From contig CALMVZ010000027.1 in the NCBI GenBank assembly GCA_937873155.1, positions 124,001-188,000 on the forward strand: 64,000 nucleotides of DNA, read 5' to 3'. The notes under the pieces are model-generated. The model worked only from the letters and a program-made list of their open reading frames with translations, did no database searches and was not told the origin of the DNA. This document shows, piece by piece, positions 52,073 to 62,051 of this stretch. Both the position numbers and the translations under genes were made by a program. The DNA is from an uncultured Bacteroidota bacterium (GTDB lineage: Bacteria; Bacteroidota; Bacteroidia; B-17B0; Aurantibacillaceae). Within the stretch, counting starts at the first letter, position 1; the number at the start of each line of letters is the position of its first letter.

Positions 52073-54340
52073 ATGGCATTCGACATTGACATGATCAGGA
52101 AGGTTTACGAAAGCATGCCTTCTCGCATTGAAGCAGCCCGCAAACAATTAGGCCGCCCTTTAACATTAGCTGAAAAGATCCTTTATTCGCATTTACATGC
52201 TGATCAAAGGTCTGAGAATTTTGAGCGCGGAAGCTCTTATGTTGATTTCGGTCCGGATAGAGTAGCTATGCAGGATGCAACAGCTCAGATGGCTTTATTG
52301 CAGTTCATGCAAGCGGGCCGCCCGAAAGTAGCTGTTCCTTCAACGGTGCATTGCGATCACCTGATCACTGCAAAAGTGGGTGCGAAAACAGACTTGCATG
52401 TTGCTACAACTGAGAGTAAAGAAGTATTTGATTTCTTAGGTTCAGTATCGAATAAATACGGAATTGGTTTTTGGAAACCGGGTGCGGGTATCATTCACCA
52501 GGTAGTTTTAGAAAATTATGCTTTCCCGGGAGGTATGATGATAGGTACTGATTCTCACACTGTGAATGCAGGTGGTTTAGGTATGATCGCGATCGGGGTT
52601 GGAGGAGCTGATGCCTGTGATGTAATGGCAGGTTTACCCTGGGAATTAAAATGGCCGAAATTAATTGGCGTTAAATTAACCGGTAAATTAAATGGATGGG
52701 CAAGCGCAAAAGATGTTATTTTAAAAGTAGCAGGTATCTTAACCGTAAAGGGCGGTACTGATAAGATCATTGAATATTTTGGTGAAGGTGCAATTAACCT
52801 GAGTTGTACAGGAAAAGGAACAATCTGTAACATGGGTGCTGAAGTTGGCGCCACTACTTCTACATTCGGTTACGATGCAAGCATGGAAAGATATTTACGT
52901 GCTACAAACCGTGCTGATATCGCCGATGCTGCAAATAAAATTAAAGAACACTTAACAGGAGATCCTGAAGTATATGCAAATCCTTCAAAATATTTTGACG
53001 AGGTAATTGAAATTGATCTTTCAACTTTAGAGCCGCATGTTAACGGTCCTTTCACTCCGGACTTAGCAACTCCAATTTCAAAATTAAAAGAAGAAGCGAT
53101 TAAAAACGGCTGGCCATTAAAAGTGGAAGCAGGTTTGATCGGTTCTTGTACTAACTCTTCTTACGAAGATATTTCACGCGCTGTATCATTAGCGAAACAA
53201 GTTTCTTCAAAAGGATTAAAGGCGAAAGCGGGATTCATGATAAATCCCGGTTCAGAGCAAATTCGTTACACGATCGAGCGTGATGGTTTCTTAAAAGTGT
53301 TTGATGAAGTTGGTGCGGTTGTATTTACAAATGCTTGCGGTCCATGTATTGGTATGTGGGACCGCGTTGGCGCAGAGAAGAAAGAAAAGAACACTATCGT
53401 TCACTCTTTCAACCGTAACTTCGCGAAGCGTGCAGATGGAAATCCAAACACATATGCATTCGTAGCGTCACCTGAAATGGTTGCTGCTTTGGCAATTGCG
53501 GGTGATCTAAGTTTTAATCCGATCACAGATTTCTTAACCAACGAAAAAGGAGAGAAAGTAAAATTAGATCCCCCTTTCGGCGACGAATTACCTAAAAAAG
53601 GTTTCGCTGTTGAAGATGCAGGTTACCAGGCCCCGGCTGCTGATGGAAGCAAAGTTCAGGTGTTAGTTGACCCGGCTTCTAAACGTTTACAATTATTAGA
53701 TCCGTTCGCTGCATGGGAAGGTATCGACTTAAAAGGATTAAAACTTTTAATTAAAGCAAAAGGAAAATGTACAACGGATCATATCTCTATGGCTGGCCCA
53801 TGGTTAAAATTCCGCGGACATTTAGATAATATTTCAAATAACATGTTGATCGGCGCAGTAAATGCATTCAACGAAAAAACAGATTCAGTAAAAAATCAAT
53901 TGACAGGTGTATACGAAGGAGTTCCTGCTGTACAGCGTGCTTACAAAGCTCAGGGTATCGGAAGTATTGTTGTAGGTGATGAGAATTACGGTGAAGGTTC
54001 ATCACGCGAACACGCTGCAATGGAGCCTCGTCATTTAGGTGTACGTGCAGTATTGGTAAAATCATTCGCGCGTATCCACGAAACGAATTTGAAGAAACAA
54101 GGTATGTTAGCGCTGACATTCGCTGACAAAGCTGATTACGATAAGATCCGGGAAAATGATGTGGTTGATATTGTAGGTTTAACTTCTTTTGCTCCCGGCA
54201 AACAATTAACAGTAGTGTTCACTCACGATAACGGAAGTAAAGATGAAATTAAAGTAAACCATAGCTACAACGCTCAGCAGATCGAGTGGTTCAAAGCGGG
54301 TGGCGCTTTAAATATCATCAGAGCAAGTGTAAAAGCTTAA
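52073..54340 (+). CDS. Aconitate hydratase
   Basis: Aconitase converts citrate to isocitrate in the TCA cycle with a [4Fe-4S] cluster. The 755-residue protein is of the mitochondrial (AcnM) type rather than the longer AcnA: it opens [20 protein letters not shown] and lacks the AcnA insert. Cluster ligands are Cys359 (GSCTNSS), Cys422 and Cys425 (NACGPCIG). The swivel domain has [18 protein letters not shown] terminator follows 16 bases after the stop. It is monocistronic, with TAAATTCG some 40 bases upstream as a weak -7 box. Confidence 0.96.
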   Translation: MAFDIDMIRKVYESMPSRIEAARKQLGRPLTLAEKILYSHLHADQRSENFERGSSYVDFGPDRVAMQDATAQMALLQFMQAGRPKVAVPSTVHCDHLITAKVGAKTDLHVATTESKEVFDFLGSVSNKYGIGFWKPGAGIIHQVVLENYAFPGGMMIGTDSHTVNAGGLGMIAIGVGGADACDVMAGLPWELKWPKLIGVKLTGKLNGWASAKDVILKVAGILTVKGGTDKIIEYFGEGAINLSCTGKGTICNMGAEVGATTSTFGYDASMERYLRATNRADIADAANKIKEHLTGDPEVYANPSKYFDEVIEIDLSTLEPHVNGPFTPDLATPISKLKEEAIKNGWPLKVEAGLIGSCTNSSYEDISRAVSLAKQVSSKGLKAKAGFMINPGSEQIRYTIERDGFLKVFDEVGAVVFTNACGPCIGMWDRVGAEKKEKNTIVHSFNRNFAKRADGNPNTYAFVASPEMVAALAIAGDLSFNPITDFLTNEKGEKVKLDPPFGDELPKKGFAVEDAGYQAPAADGSKVQVLVDPASKRLQLLDPFAAWEGIDLKGLKLLIKAKGKCTTDHISMAGPWLKFRGHLDNISNNMLIGAVNAFNEKTDSVKNQLTGVYEGVPAVQRAYKAQGIGSIVVGDENYGEGSSREHAAMEPRHLGVRAVLVKSFARIHETNLKKQGMLALTFADKADYDKIRENDVVDIVGLTSFAPGKQLTVVFTHDNGSKDEIKVNHSYNAQQIEWFKAGGALNIIRASVKA

Positions 54341-54356
54341 CAGGAAATAGATTTTA

Positions 54357-54397
54357 AATCCCGCCTCTCAAATTAAATGTGATTGGCGGGATTTTTT
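54357..54397 (+). terminator. Rho-independent terminator of the aconitase gene
   Basis: AATCCCGCC (54357-54365) pairs with GGCGGGATT (54385-54393), followed by T. It covers the region of the longer in-frame start of the next gene, which favours the ATG at 54401. Confidence 0.85.
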
Positions 54398-54400
54398 ATT

Positions 54401-55720
54401 ATGAGAAAAATTGTTGCCATATTTTTTATTTTAGTTACTAATTGTTTGTTGTCGCAAAACAATCGGGTGGAGAAGGCTATTTTGTTTTTTAAAGGTCAGC
54501 CTGATATCAAAATTGCGGAGGCTTTTAACGACAGTAGTTTTGAAATTAAATTTGTGAATCCTGAGATTGCTGTTCAATTTGCTCGTACGGCCTTAGTGCA
54601 CTCTGAAAAAAGCAAGAATGATACTGTTATAGCTTCTTCATTTTTGTATTTAGGAACTGCATTTCATGTTATGAGCGCATACGATTCGGCAATGGTGTAT
54701 TATATGAAGGCAGAACAAAAATTTGTGAGACTGAAGGATGATAAAAGAATGGGAACTATATATCTTCATCTGGCGTCTTTATTTTCGGATGCAAAGGATA
54801 ATGTTAATGCTAAAGCATATTCGTACAAATCGATGAGTTATTTTGTTAGAGCAAAAGACACTAATAATTTAGCCGCCATATACAGCAACCTCGGAATATA
54901 TTACGATTATGATAATAAAACTGATTCAACCTTGTACTATTATTTTAAAGCACTTGATTTAAGAAAAAAGTATACGAAGATTAAACCGGAGCGACGGGCA
55001 CTTAATTTATCGGTTTCATATACTAATATAGGCCACCTTTATCAACACAAGTTAAGGGATTTGCAAAAGGCAATTTATTATTTCAATTTGGCCTTCGAAG
55101 AAGATGAAAAACACCCTGATGTTTTATATAAGATAGCAACTTACGAGAATTTAGCTAGCTGCTTTAATGATATGAAACAGTATGATAGATCTATTAATGC
55201 GGGATTGAATGGACTACGGTTAGCGAATTTAATAGGTAACTATCAGGGAAGGAATCGCTTATTTAAAACACTTTCTTCAGACTATTATTTCTTGAAAAAG
55301 TACGACTCAGCTTATTATTATATGAATGAGTATGCGATTTTTGTTGATAGTACTTACGCTCTCGAATCTCAGAAGGTAATTAGTGAGATGCAGCAAAAGT
55401 ACGAAAGCAATAAAAAATCAACAGAAATAGCTTTATTAAATAAAGATAAACAGAATTCAGAAACATTCAGAAAAACTCTTTATGTAATTATAGGATTGAT
55501 TTTAATTGTTGTATTGGCTTTAATTTATAGCTACGTACTAAAGCAGCGCTCCAACAAAAGTTTGGTTTTGAAAAATGAGGAAATTAATAAACAAAAACAT
55601 CTTATTGAAGAAAAGCAGAAAGAGATAATCGACAGTATTCGTTATGCCAAAAGAATACAACAAAGTTTAATGCCAACCGAGAAATATGTATTAAAAAAAA
55701 TAGGAGAACTGAAAAAATAA
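54401..55720 (+). CDS. Exported TPR protein ending in a phosphatase-linker sequence
   Basis: A 439-residue protein: signal peptide (MRKIVAIFFILVTNCLLSQ), about seven TPR-like pairs (~40-330), a membrane helix (~365-383), and a coiled-coil tail ending IIDSIRYAKRIQQSLMPTEK and then YVLKKIGELKK. The tail is the same linker that precedes the phosphatase in the propeller/SpoIIE protein (KEIVDSINYAKRIQGAM), yet no phosphatase follows. The next gene repeats this ending. The topology puts TPRs in the periplasm and the tail in the cytosol. Its stop overlaps the start of the next gene (TAATG). Confidence 0.85.
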   Translation: MRKIVAIFFILVTNCLLSQNNRVEKAILFFKGQPDIKIAEAFNDSSFEIKFVNPEIAVQFARTALVHSEKSKNDTVIASSFLYLGTAFHVMSAYDSAMVYYMKAEQKFVRLKDDKRMGTIYLHLASLFSDAKDNVNAKAYSYKSMSYFVRAKDTNNLAAIYSNLGIYYDYDNKTDSTLYYYFKALDLRKKYTKIKPERRALNLSVSYTNIGHLYQHKLRDLQKAIYYFNLAFEEDEKHPDVLYKIATYENLASCFNDMKQYDRSINAGLNGLRLANLIGNYQGRNRLFKTLSSDYYFLKKYDSAYYYMNEYAIFVDSTYALESQKVISEMQQKYESNKKSTEIALLNKDKQNSETFRKTLYVIIGLILIVVLALIYSYVLKQRSNKSLVLKNEEINKQKHLIEEKQKEIIDSIRYAKRIQQSLMPTEKYVLKKIGELKK

Positions 55721-57294
55721 TGAAAGCATACAGAATATTTATTGTTTTAGTATTCAGTTTTAATGTCCTGTTTTCGCAAGAACAAACTCAAATTGATTCC
55801 ATAAAAAAACTTATTCCTTCACTTAAGTCCGATACCGCACTTATCAGGAATTATCTATTGTTAGGAGAATGGATCCCGGATATTAAAGAGTGGTCGGCTT
55901 ACAATCAAAAAGGTCTTGAACTTGCAGAAAAGAATTTGAAGTTGTCTCCCGGTAAAACTGAGAGGGAGATATTATTGAAATACAAAGCAAGTGCTTTGAA
56001 CAACGTTGGTTATTATTACGCTCAGTTGAATGATAATAAGAAGGCTATCCTGAATTACGAACTCAGTAAAAAGATTTTCGTAGAATTAGGTGACAAGAAA
56101 GGTGAAGCAACTTCTCTTACAAACATTGGCGCTATTGAAGTAACAACAGGTCATGTTGCTGAAGCTGTTGTAAAATACGATCAGGCATTGAACCTATTCA
56201 AAGAGTTGGGAGATAGAAGCAATTCGGCAGTTGTATTGGGAAATATCGGTAGTATATACCTTAATCAGGGAAATTTAAAATTGGCCCTCGATCACTTTAC
56301 TCAAGCCCTGAAAATGAATATCACAACAAATAATGTTGCAGGAGAAGCAAGTGTTTATAATAACCTGGGTTCTGTTTATTATGAGCAAAAAGATTTTCAA
56401 ACCGCATTGGATTTCTTTTATAAGGCCCATAAGATCTACGAGAAGCAAAATGACAAATTTACAATGGCTAAAAGCTATTCGGATCTTGCGGTATATGTAA
56501 AGCCTCTTGACCGTGCTAAAAGCTTACATTATGATAGTCTCTCATTAAAATTATATACTGAATTGGGCCATGAGGAAGGAATGTCGAAGGCGTACAATAA
56601 TCTTGGCAGTACTTTCGCAGAGAAATTCCAGATTGAACTTGGATTGGAGTTAGTGAAAAAGGCATATTTTATCCGTGAAAAGATCGATCAATTGGAGCCT
56701 ATGTGCTTCTCTGCAAGGAACATTGCTGAAATGTACCTGTACATTCATAAATATAAGGATGCGTTGGAATGGGCAGATCGTTCGTATAGCCTGGCCAAAC
56801 GTATCGGAAGTATTAAAAATGTACGTAGTTCAGCAGAAACTTTAGCAAAGATCCATGCCAAATTTAAAGATTATGAAAAGGCATATCAGTATCATATCGA
56901 ATTTAAAACACTTAACGACAGCATCCTGAATAGTGATTCAAAAAATCTTGCTGCACAACAATTGGCTAAGATAGAATTTGATAAACGGCAGGCAGAATTA
57001 AAAAGAGAGCAAGATCAGAAAGACATGCTCAGCGAACAGGAAAAGCATAAGCAAAAGTTAATTACTATTTCAGTGAGCGTAGTTCTGTTCCTTGTATTGA
57101 TCCTCGCAATAATAATTTTACGTAGTCTCCGTATCAATCAAAAGAAGAATAAGATCATAACCGAGCAGAAACGTCTTGTTGAAGAAAAGCAAAAGGAGAT
57201 CATCGATAGTATCCGTTATGCCAAGAGGATCCAACAAAGCTTGATGCCTACCGGAAAATATATCACTAAGAAGATGGACGAATTGAAAAAATAG
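55720..57294 (+). CDS. Exported TPR protein ending in a phosphatase-linker sequence (paralog)
   Basis: A 524-residue protein with a signal peptide (MKAYRIFIVLVFSFNVLFSQ), about eight clear TPRs (YYAQLNDNKKAILNYELSKK; GNIGSIYLNQGNLKLALDHF), a membrane helix (~447-467) and a tail IIDSIRYAKRIQQSLMPTGK then YITKKMDELKK. It matches the ending of the upstream gene residue for residue over the linker and stops at the same point, before any SpoIIE/PP2C domain. The two genes overlap by one base. Role unknown; the shared tail suggests a binding module for a signalling partner. Confidence 0.87.
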   Translation: MKAYRIFIVLVFSFNVLFSQEQTQIDSIKKLIPSLKSDTALIRNYLLLGEWIPDIKEWSAYNQKGLELAEKNLKLSPGKTEREILLKYKASALNNVGYYYAQLNDNKKAILNYELSKKIFVELGDKKGEATSLTNIGAIEVTTGHVAEAVVKYDQALNLFKELGDRSNSAVVLGNIGSIYLNQGNLKLALDHFTQALKMNITTNNVAGEASVYNNLGSVYYEQKDFQTALDFFYKAHKIYEKQNDKFTMAKSYSDLAVYVKPLDRAKSLHYDSLSLKLYTELGHEEGMSKAYNNLGSTFAEKFQIELGLELVKKAYFIREKIDQLEPMCFSARNIAEMYLYIHKYKDALEWADRSYSLAKRIGSIKNVRSSAETLAKIHAKFKDYEKAYQYHIEFKTLNDSILNSDSKNLAAQQLAKIEFDKRQAELKREQDQKDMLSEQEKHKQKLITISVSVVLFLVLILAIIILRSLRINQKKNKIITEQKRLVEEKQKEIIDSIRYAKRIQQSLMPTGKYITKKMDELKK

Positions 57295-57357
57295 AGCCGG
57301 GCCGGAGTTGTTCCGACTGATTTTATTTATTATATTTAATAATCCAAATCAAGACAA

Positions 57358-60006
57358 ATGAGATCAGTATTATTTTTAACGGCCATAGTAATTTCTTTTT
57401 CATTAAATGCACAACAGTTCATTAAGAACACAACAGGCCGTGCTTTAACTTTTAAAGAGATACAAAAACAGTTTGATACATTCAAAAAACAAAATGATCT
57501 CAGGAAAACCACCGGCTGGCGAAGTTTTAAGCGCTGGGAATTTGATATGCAGATGCATACCAACACACATGGCGAACCGGCAGGATTTGATGATTATGTG
57601 AATGCAGCTACAGATATGGCCAAGTTCAAAGAAGATCTGCAAGTTCAAAGTCTTCCTTCTACATGGGTGCCAACCGGCCCGAATGTTTTACCAACTAATC
57701 TAACAGGTTACATGGAGAATGGAATTGGCCGAATCAACTGTGTAGCCTTCCATCCGACTTTACCGGGAACTTATTATGCAGGTGTTGCACAAGGCGGACT
57801 TTGGAAAACAACGAACAACGGAACTTCATGGACACCATTAACAGATAATTTACCTATTACGCGAATTAGTGATATCACACTTGATCCTGCAAATCCAAAT
57901 ACTATTTATATTTCGGTTTGTGATTTCGAATATATTGGTGTGAGTTTATTTTTGAATGGACGTAAACGTCATACACATTACGGATTAGGAGTATATAAAT
58001 CAACGGATGGTGGTACCACATGGGCGCCAACAGGTTTAACATTTCAATTAACTAACGGAGATGCTTCGTTGATCAGAAAAGTTTTAGTGAGTCCAACCAA
58101 CAGTAATGAATTGTGTGCTGCGGGCGCAAACGGCATGTACAGATCTTCTAACGCCGGTACAACATGGACCAAAGTAATGGATTCTTTATTCTGGGATCTC
58201 CACCAGGACCCTGTTAACGCTAACATACTGTATGCCTCTACAGGTTGGGTAATGAATTCCAACCAGGGAAATGCTGCAGTTTACAAATCAACAAATTTTG
58301 GAAATACATGGACGATGCTAAGCACAGGAATGCCAGCAACAGGATCTATTCAGCGAGTGAAATTAGCTATTGCACCTTCCGATAATAATTATATTTACGC
58401 AGCTTGCGTGGATCTTCTTGGCGGTTTGTACGGATTTTATAAAAGTACAAATGCAGGTGTGAGTTGGACCTTTATTGCTCCTGTTGATAATGTTTTAGAG
58501 GGCGGACAAGGTGGTAACAGCGGCGGACAGGGAAATTATGATATGGGATTATTAGTTCATCCAACAAACAGAAATACAGTTTATATCGCCGGTATAAATA
58601 TGTGGGCTTCTACTGATGGTGCTGCAACATTTAATCCGGTTTCGCATTGGACAACCGGGTACGGTCCAACGATCCATGGCGACTTTCATCAATTAGCTTA
58701 TCAAACGGCAGGAAGTAAGTTCTTTGCTTGTAATGACGGCGGATTATACAGTACTTCAACAATTGTTCCGAGTAATTGGAGTACATCAAGCTGGCCAACT
58801 ACCTGGACAAAATTGAACAGTGGTATGCAGGTAACATCCTTCTACAGATTATCAAGCTCAAGAAATTCTGCAGGAAGATTAGTGGCTGGTTCACAAGATA
58901 ACGCGACTTTCTACTACAAAAGCGGGGCATGGACAACTATATTCGGAGGAGACGGCATGGATTGTTATTTAGACCCTGTAACGAATACAAATGTTTTTGG
59001 TTCGAGCCAGTACGGTTGGTTTGAGTTGAGTACAAATGATGGTGTAAGCAGTACAAGTCCGAATACAAATCCAGGTAGTGAGAATGCAGAATGGACAACG
59101 CCGGTGATCGCAGATTATAATAATCCCGGAAGATTATTTATCGGGAATGAAAACATAGTACGTTCAACCAACAATGGAAATTCATGGACCTCACTGAGCC
59201 CTTTTCCGGGTTCAGACCCGAATGAGGTGAGTGCGCTTGCTGTTGCAAATTCAAACAGTTTAGTATTGTATGCAGCAAAAAGGGTACGTTATGAATTTGG
59301 ATATCCGGGAGCAGTTTTTAAAACAACCAACGGCGGAACGAGCTGGACAAATGTTACTGCGGGGTTACCTGATAGTTTGTATTATACCAGTGTAGAAATA
59401 AATTCTACGAATGCGAATGAAGTTTATATCACAATGGCAGGCTTCAGCGCCGGCAGAAAAGTTTACAGAACAACAAATGCCGGTTTGAGCTGGACGAATA
59501 TTTCCTATAATCTTCCGAACATTCCGGTTAATTGTATCAAGCAAATTCCGGGAACAAATAATTTGATAGTCGCTACCGATATCGGAGTTTATACTTTAGC
59601 CGGCAGTGCAACAACGTGGGTGAATAACAGTTTTGGTTTACCGAATGTGATCTTAAGTGATATTGAATTCAATGTGACATTGAACAAAGCATATCTATCA
59701 ACATTCGGAAGAGGGATCTGGGAAACACCGTTGAATATTTTAACCGGGATCTCATCAGGCTCTGTTCAGGAAAATATTTTAGAGTTCAATCTTTTTCCAT
59801 CTGTTAATAACGGAGACTTTACGATCACAACCGGAACAAATGATGAGAAATCGATCGAGGTTATTGATGTGATGGGTCGCATCTTGTACGTAGGTAAAAC
59901 TTCGGATGAAAAAGTACCGCTTACTTTAAAACTCGCTTCCGGGGCTTATTATGCCAAAGTTGTGAGTGTCGGTAAAGCAGGCGTAAAAAAATTCATCGTC
60001 GAATAG
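57358..60006 (+). CDS. Secreted beta-propeller T9SS protein
   Basis: An 882-residue exported protein. Signal peptide at 1-19 (MRSVLFLTAIVISFSLNAQ). Residues ~95-780 hold many sortilin/BNR-type propeller repeats (GGLWKTTNNGTSWTPL; YKSTDGGTTWAP; YRTTNAGLSWTNIS) spaced 40-60 apart. The C-terminus is a type A sorting domain (EFNLFPSVNNGDFTIT ... SGAYYAKVVSVG ... KKFIVE). It is probably released or attached at the cell surface through T9SS. The glycosidase-like sialidase motif is repeated, but no catalytic residues can be assigned; substrate binding is more likely. Confidence 0.9.
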   Translation: MRSVLFLTAIVISFSLNAQQFIKNTTGRALTFKEIQKQFDTFKKQNDLRKTTGWRSFKRWEFDMQMHTNTHGEPAGFDDYVNAATDMAKFKEDLQVQSLPSTWVPTGPNVLPTNLTGYMENGIGRINCVAFHPTLPGTYYAGVAQGGLWKTTNNGTSWTPLTDNLPITRISDITLDPANPNTIYISVCDFEYIGVSLFLNGRKRHTHYGLGVYKSTDGGTTWAPTGLTFQLTNGDASLIRKVLVSPTNSNELCAAGANGMYRSSNAGTTWTKVMDSLFWDLHQDPVNANILYASTGWVMNSNQGNAAVYKSTNFGNTWTMLSTGMPATGSIQRVKLAIAPSDNNYIYAACVDLLGGLYGFYKSTNAGVSWTFIAPVDNVLEGGQGGNSGGQGNYDMGLLVHPTNRNTVYIAGINMWASTDGAATFNPVSHWTTGYGPTIHGDFHQLAYQTAGSKFFACNDGGLYSTSTIVPSNWSTSSWPTTWTKLNSGMQVTSFYRLSSSRNSAGRLVAGSQDNATFYYKSGAWTTIFGGDGMDCYLDPVTNTNVFGSSQYGWFELSTNDGVSSTSPNTNPGSENAEWTTPVIADYNNPGRLFIGNENIVRSTNNGNSWTSLSPFPGSDPNEVSALAVANSNSLVLYAAKRVRYEFGYPGAVFKTTNGGTSWTNVTAGLPDSLYYTSVEINSTNANEVYITMAGFSAGRKVYRTTNAGLSWTNISYNLPNIPVNCIKQIPGTNNLIVATDIGVYTLAGSATTWVNNSFGLPNVILSDIEFNVTLNKAYLSTFGRGIWETPLNILTGISSGSVQENILEFNLFPSVNNGDFTITTGTNDEKSIEVIDVMGRILYVGKTSDEKVPLTLKLASGAYYAKVVSVGKAGVKKFIVE

Positions 60007-60145
60007 AGACTTATTTACTGATTTTCAGATAATTAAGTATAAAAAGCAAAACCTTGCAAATATTGCATTTTCTCCAAATCGATTAATTGTTATATTTATC
60101 TTTAGAATACTACAGTTTATCATTTAATAGCACCCATTTATCGAA

Positions 60146-60526
60146 ATGAAGACCTTCGAAACTGACGTATATACTATGCATGTATATGAGGATGGGTATC
60201 TTGAATTTAAAGTAAAAAAAGATTCTTTGTTAGAACCTCAGGATCTTTGGTTATCGAGAAAGCAATCTTTAGAATACGCACCGGAAAAAAAATTCGCAGT
60301 ATTAATGGAAGCGCACGATTTTTTTCAGATAGGAACTGAAACCAGAAGAGTGGCTGCATCAAAGGAGTATTCTGGCGGAATGGTAGCTGTTGCGTTATGC
60401 AGTAATAATTTATCTCTGAAAATATTAGGAAGCTTATATATCAAAATAAATAAACCTCCGATCCCTACAAAGTTTTTTGACGACAGGGAAAAAGGAAAAG
60501 AATGGTTAAAAGGATTTATTAAATAA
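60146..60526 (+). CDS. STAS/SpoIIAA-like small protein
   Basis: A 126-residue cytosolic protein. The C-terminal half (MVAVALCSNNLSLKILGSLY, then IKINKPPIPTKFFDDREKGKEWL) is very close to the next gene's (KILGNFYISFNKPPIPTKIF). The final F-x-D-x4-(G/A)-x-E-W-L helix fits a SpoIIAA-like STAS fold. It is followed 2 bases later by its paralog, so they are one operon. No phospho-site serine can be named with confidence. Confidence 0.75.
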   Translation: MKTFETDVYTMHVYEDGYLEFKVKKDSLLEPQDLWLSRKQSLEYAPEKKFAVLMEAHDFFQIGTETRRVAASKEYSGGMVAVALCSNNLSLKILGSLYIKINKPPIPTKFFDDREKGKEWLKGFIK

Positions 60527-60528
60527 AA

Positions 60529-60936
60529 TTGAATATTAGTTTAGGTAAGGACATATTTTTAAGATCGAAAGATCTGGGCCACTCATCCGTTCACTTGAGA
60601 AACGATGGAATTGTCCAAATTAATTTTGGAGACAATGTTGATATTGACCTGAAAGAAGCGGTTGAGGTTGTTGATGCAATAGGCGAGTTAACTGAAGGAA
60701 AAAAAGTACCCGTTTTAAATATCGGAGGTATAAGTACATCAGCCACAAGTGCTGCAAGAGAATATTCTGCAACGCCATTAGGATTAAAATATACCATTGC
60801 AGATGCTTATGTTGTAAACAACCTTGCGCAAAAGATATTGGGCAATTTCTACATCAGTTTTAACAAGCCACCTATTCCTACAAAGATCTTTGATGATATG
60901 GAAAAGGCGGTTGAATGGCTAAAGACCCACTTGTAA
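60529..60936 (+). CDS. STAS/SpoIIAA-like small protein (paralog)
   Basis: A 135-residue protein, start TTG at 60529 two bases after the upstream stop. The pattern HLRNDGIVQINFGDNVDIDL, EGKKVPVLNIGGISTSATSA, YVVNNLAQKILGNFYISFNK and FDDMEKAVEWLKTHL again gives the strand-helix order of a STAS-like domain. It shares the NKPPIPTK(F/I)FDD block with its upstream neighbour and, more weakly, with the gene at 29.9 kb. Function unknown; a partner of the SpoIIE-type phosphatase is possible. Confidence 0.75.
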   Translation: MNISLGKDIFLRSKDLGHSSVHLRNDGIVQINFGDNVDIDLKEAVEVVDAIGELTEGKKVPVLNIGGISTSATSAAREYSATPLGLKYTIADAYVVNNLAQKILGNFYISFNKPPIPTKIFDDMEKAVEWLKTHL

Positions 60937-60988
60937 TTCGTGCCCTTATTTTGTACATTTATTTTCCAGAAGAGAAGCTAATGGCTAA

Positions 60989-61981
60989 ATGAAATTCAGG
61001 ACTCTCATAGTTCTTATGTCTTTTGCTTTTTCAACCAAAGCACAGCACGCTTATTTTTCTTCTCTAAATCAAAATTTACTTTCTGTTAATCCTGCCTTTG
61101 CCGGAACAAATAAGCAATTGAGGGTGCAGGCTATTACAGGTACTACAGGAATGCCAAAATATGGTGGGCGAGATGTACAAAGTTATTATGCAGGAATTGA
61201 TTGCCTGGCTAAAAAATATAGTGGCTTCGGTTTATCTTTTAGTACAAGTACATATGGTGAAGTTTTAAAAAGGACGCAAGCGGATTTTTCTTATTCTTTA
61301 CATTTTACCGCAAAAAACAAGATCAAAATAGTTCACGCATACCAGGTTTCTTATTTTGAATATAAATATGATCAGACAAAATTGAATTTCGGTGAGTATA
61401 AACTCAATCCTCATGATGCCTTTGCTTGGGGACCTGAGGTTCCTCGAGTGATCTATAAACGCAATGCAGATTTTTCAACCGGATTGTTAGTGTATGGAAA
61501 AAAGTTCTATGCGGGAATAACTTTATTAAGTTTAACACAACCCGACGAAGGTGTAATAGGTGTTTCAAAACGTCCGTTAACTCAGATCTATCAGGGTAGA
61601 TACAGATTTTTGAGTGAAATTAAATTTAATATTGATCTGTACGGTTTAGGTAAACTTCAAAAAGAATATAAGATAAATAAGAATGGGTATTCTTCCAGAG
61701 CGGTCAGAGAAAGTTTTATTCAATATGGAACTTATCTGAACTATAAAACACTTTCCGTCCATTTCGCACATCAATTAAATGAAATTTCAGATTATGATGC
61801 GTTTATTGCCGGTATTGCTTTAAACGGGAAAGGTTTTAAAATGGGTTGTAATACTAAAATTAATTACTCAACACATTTAAGTAATTATGAATTTTATGAA
61901 CTCTATTTGCAATACGCTTTCGGAAGAAATAAAAAAGCTGATAAAGAAATCCCTGACGATACAATAAGACTTATTGATTAA
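60989..61981 (+). CDS. PorP/SprF family outer-membrane protein
   Basis: A 330-residue protein with a signal peptide (residues 1-18, ending STKAQ) and the PorP/SprF opening YFSSLNQNLLSVNPAFAGTN, followed by beta strands (YYAGIDCLAKKYSGFGLSFS; DFSTGLLVYGKKFYAGITLL). PorP/SprF proteins assist T9SS secretion or attach secreted proteins at the surface. It usually accompanies a secreted partner gene, here possibly the propeller protein three genes upstream. A bidirectional terminator follows. Confidence 0.88.
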   Translation: MKFRTLIVLMSFAFSTKAQHAYFSSLNQNLLSVNPAFAGTNKQLRVQAITGTTGMPKYGGRDVQSYYAGIDCLAKKYSGFGLSFSTSTYGEVLKRTQADFSYSLHFTAKNKIKIVHAYQVSYFEYKYDQTKLNFGEYKLNPHDAFAWGPEVPRVIYKRNADFSTGLLVYGKKFYAGITLLSLTQPDEGVIGVSKRPLTQIYQGRYRFLSEIKFNIDLYGLGKLQKEYKINKNGYSSRAVRESFIQYGTYLNYKTLSVHFAHQLNEISDYDAFIAGIALNGKGFKMGCNTKINYSTHLSNYEFYELYLQYAFGRNKKADKEIPDDTIRLID

Positions 61982-62020
61982 AGTTGTCATGCTGCCCGCC
62001 GAAGGCGTATGCAGTATCTC

Positions 62021-62051
62021 AAAAAAAGTAATTTTTAAAATTACTTTTTTT
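62021..62051. terminator. Bidirectional terminator between convergent genes
   Basis: A perfect 15-bp inverted repeat (AAAAAAAGTAATTTT / AAAATTACTTTTTTT) with a single central T. A/T runs on both sides allow it to act on either strand. The stop codon of the minus-strand gene is inside it. The 40 bases before it (GTCATGCTG...GCAGTATCTC) look like a decayed dispersed repeat. Confidence 0.75.
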
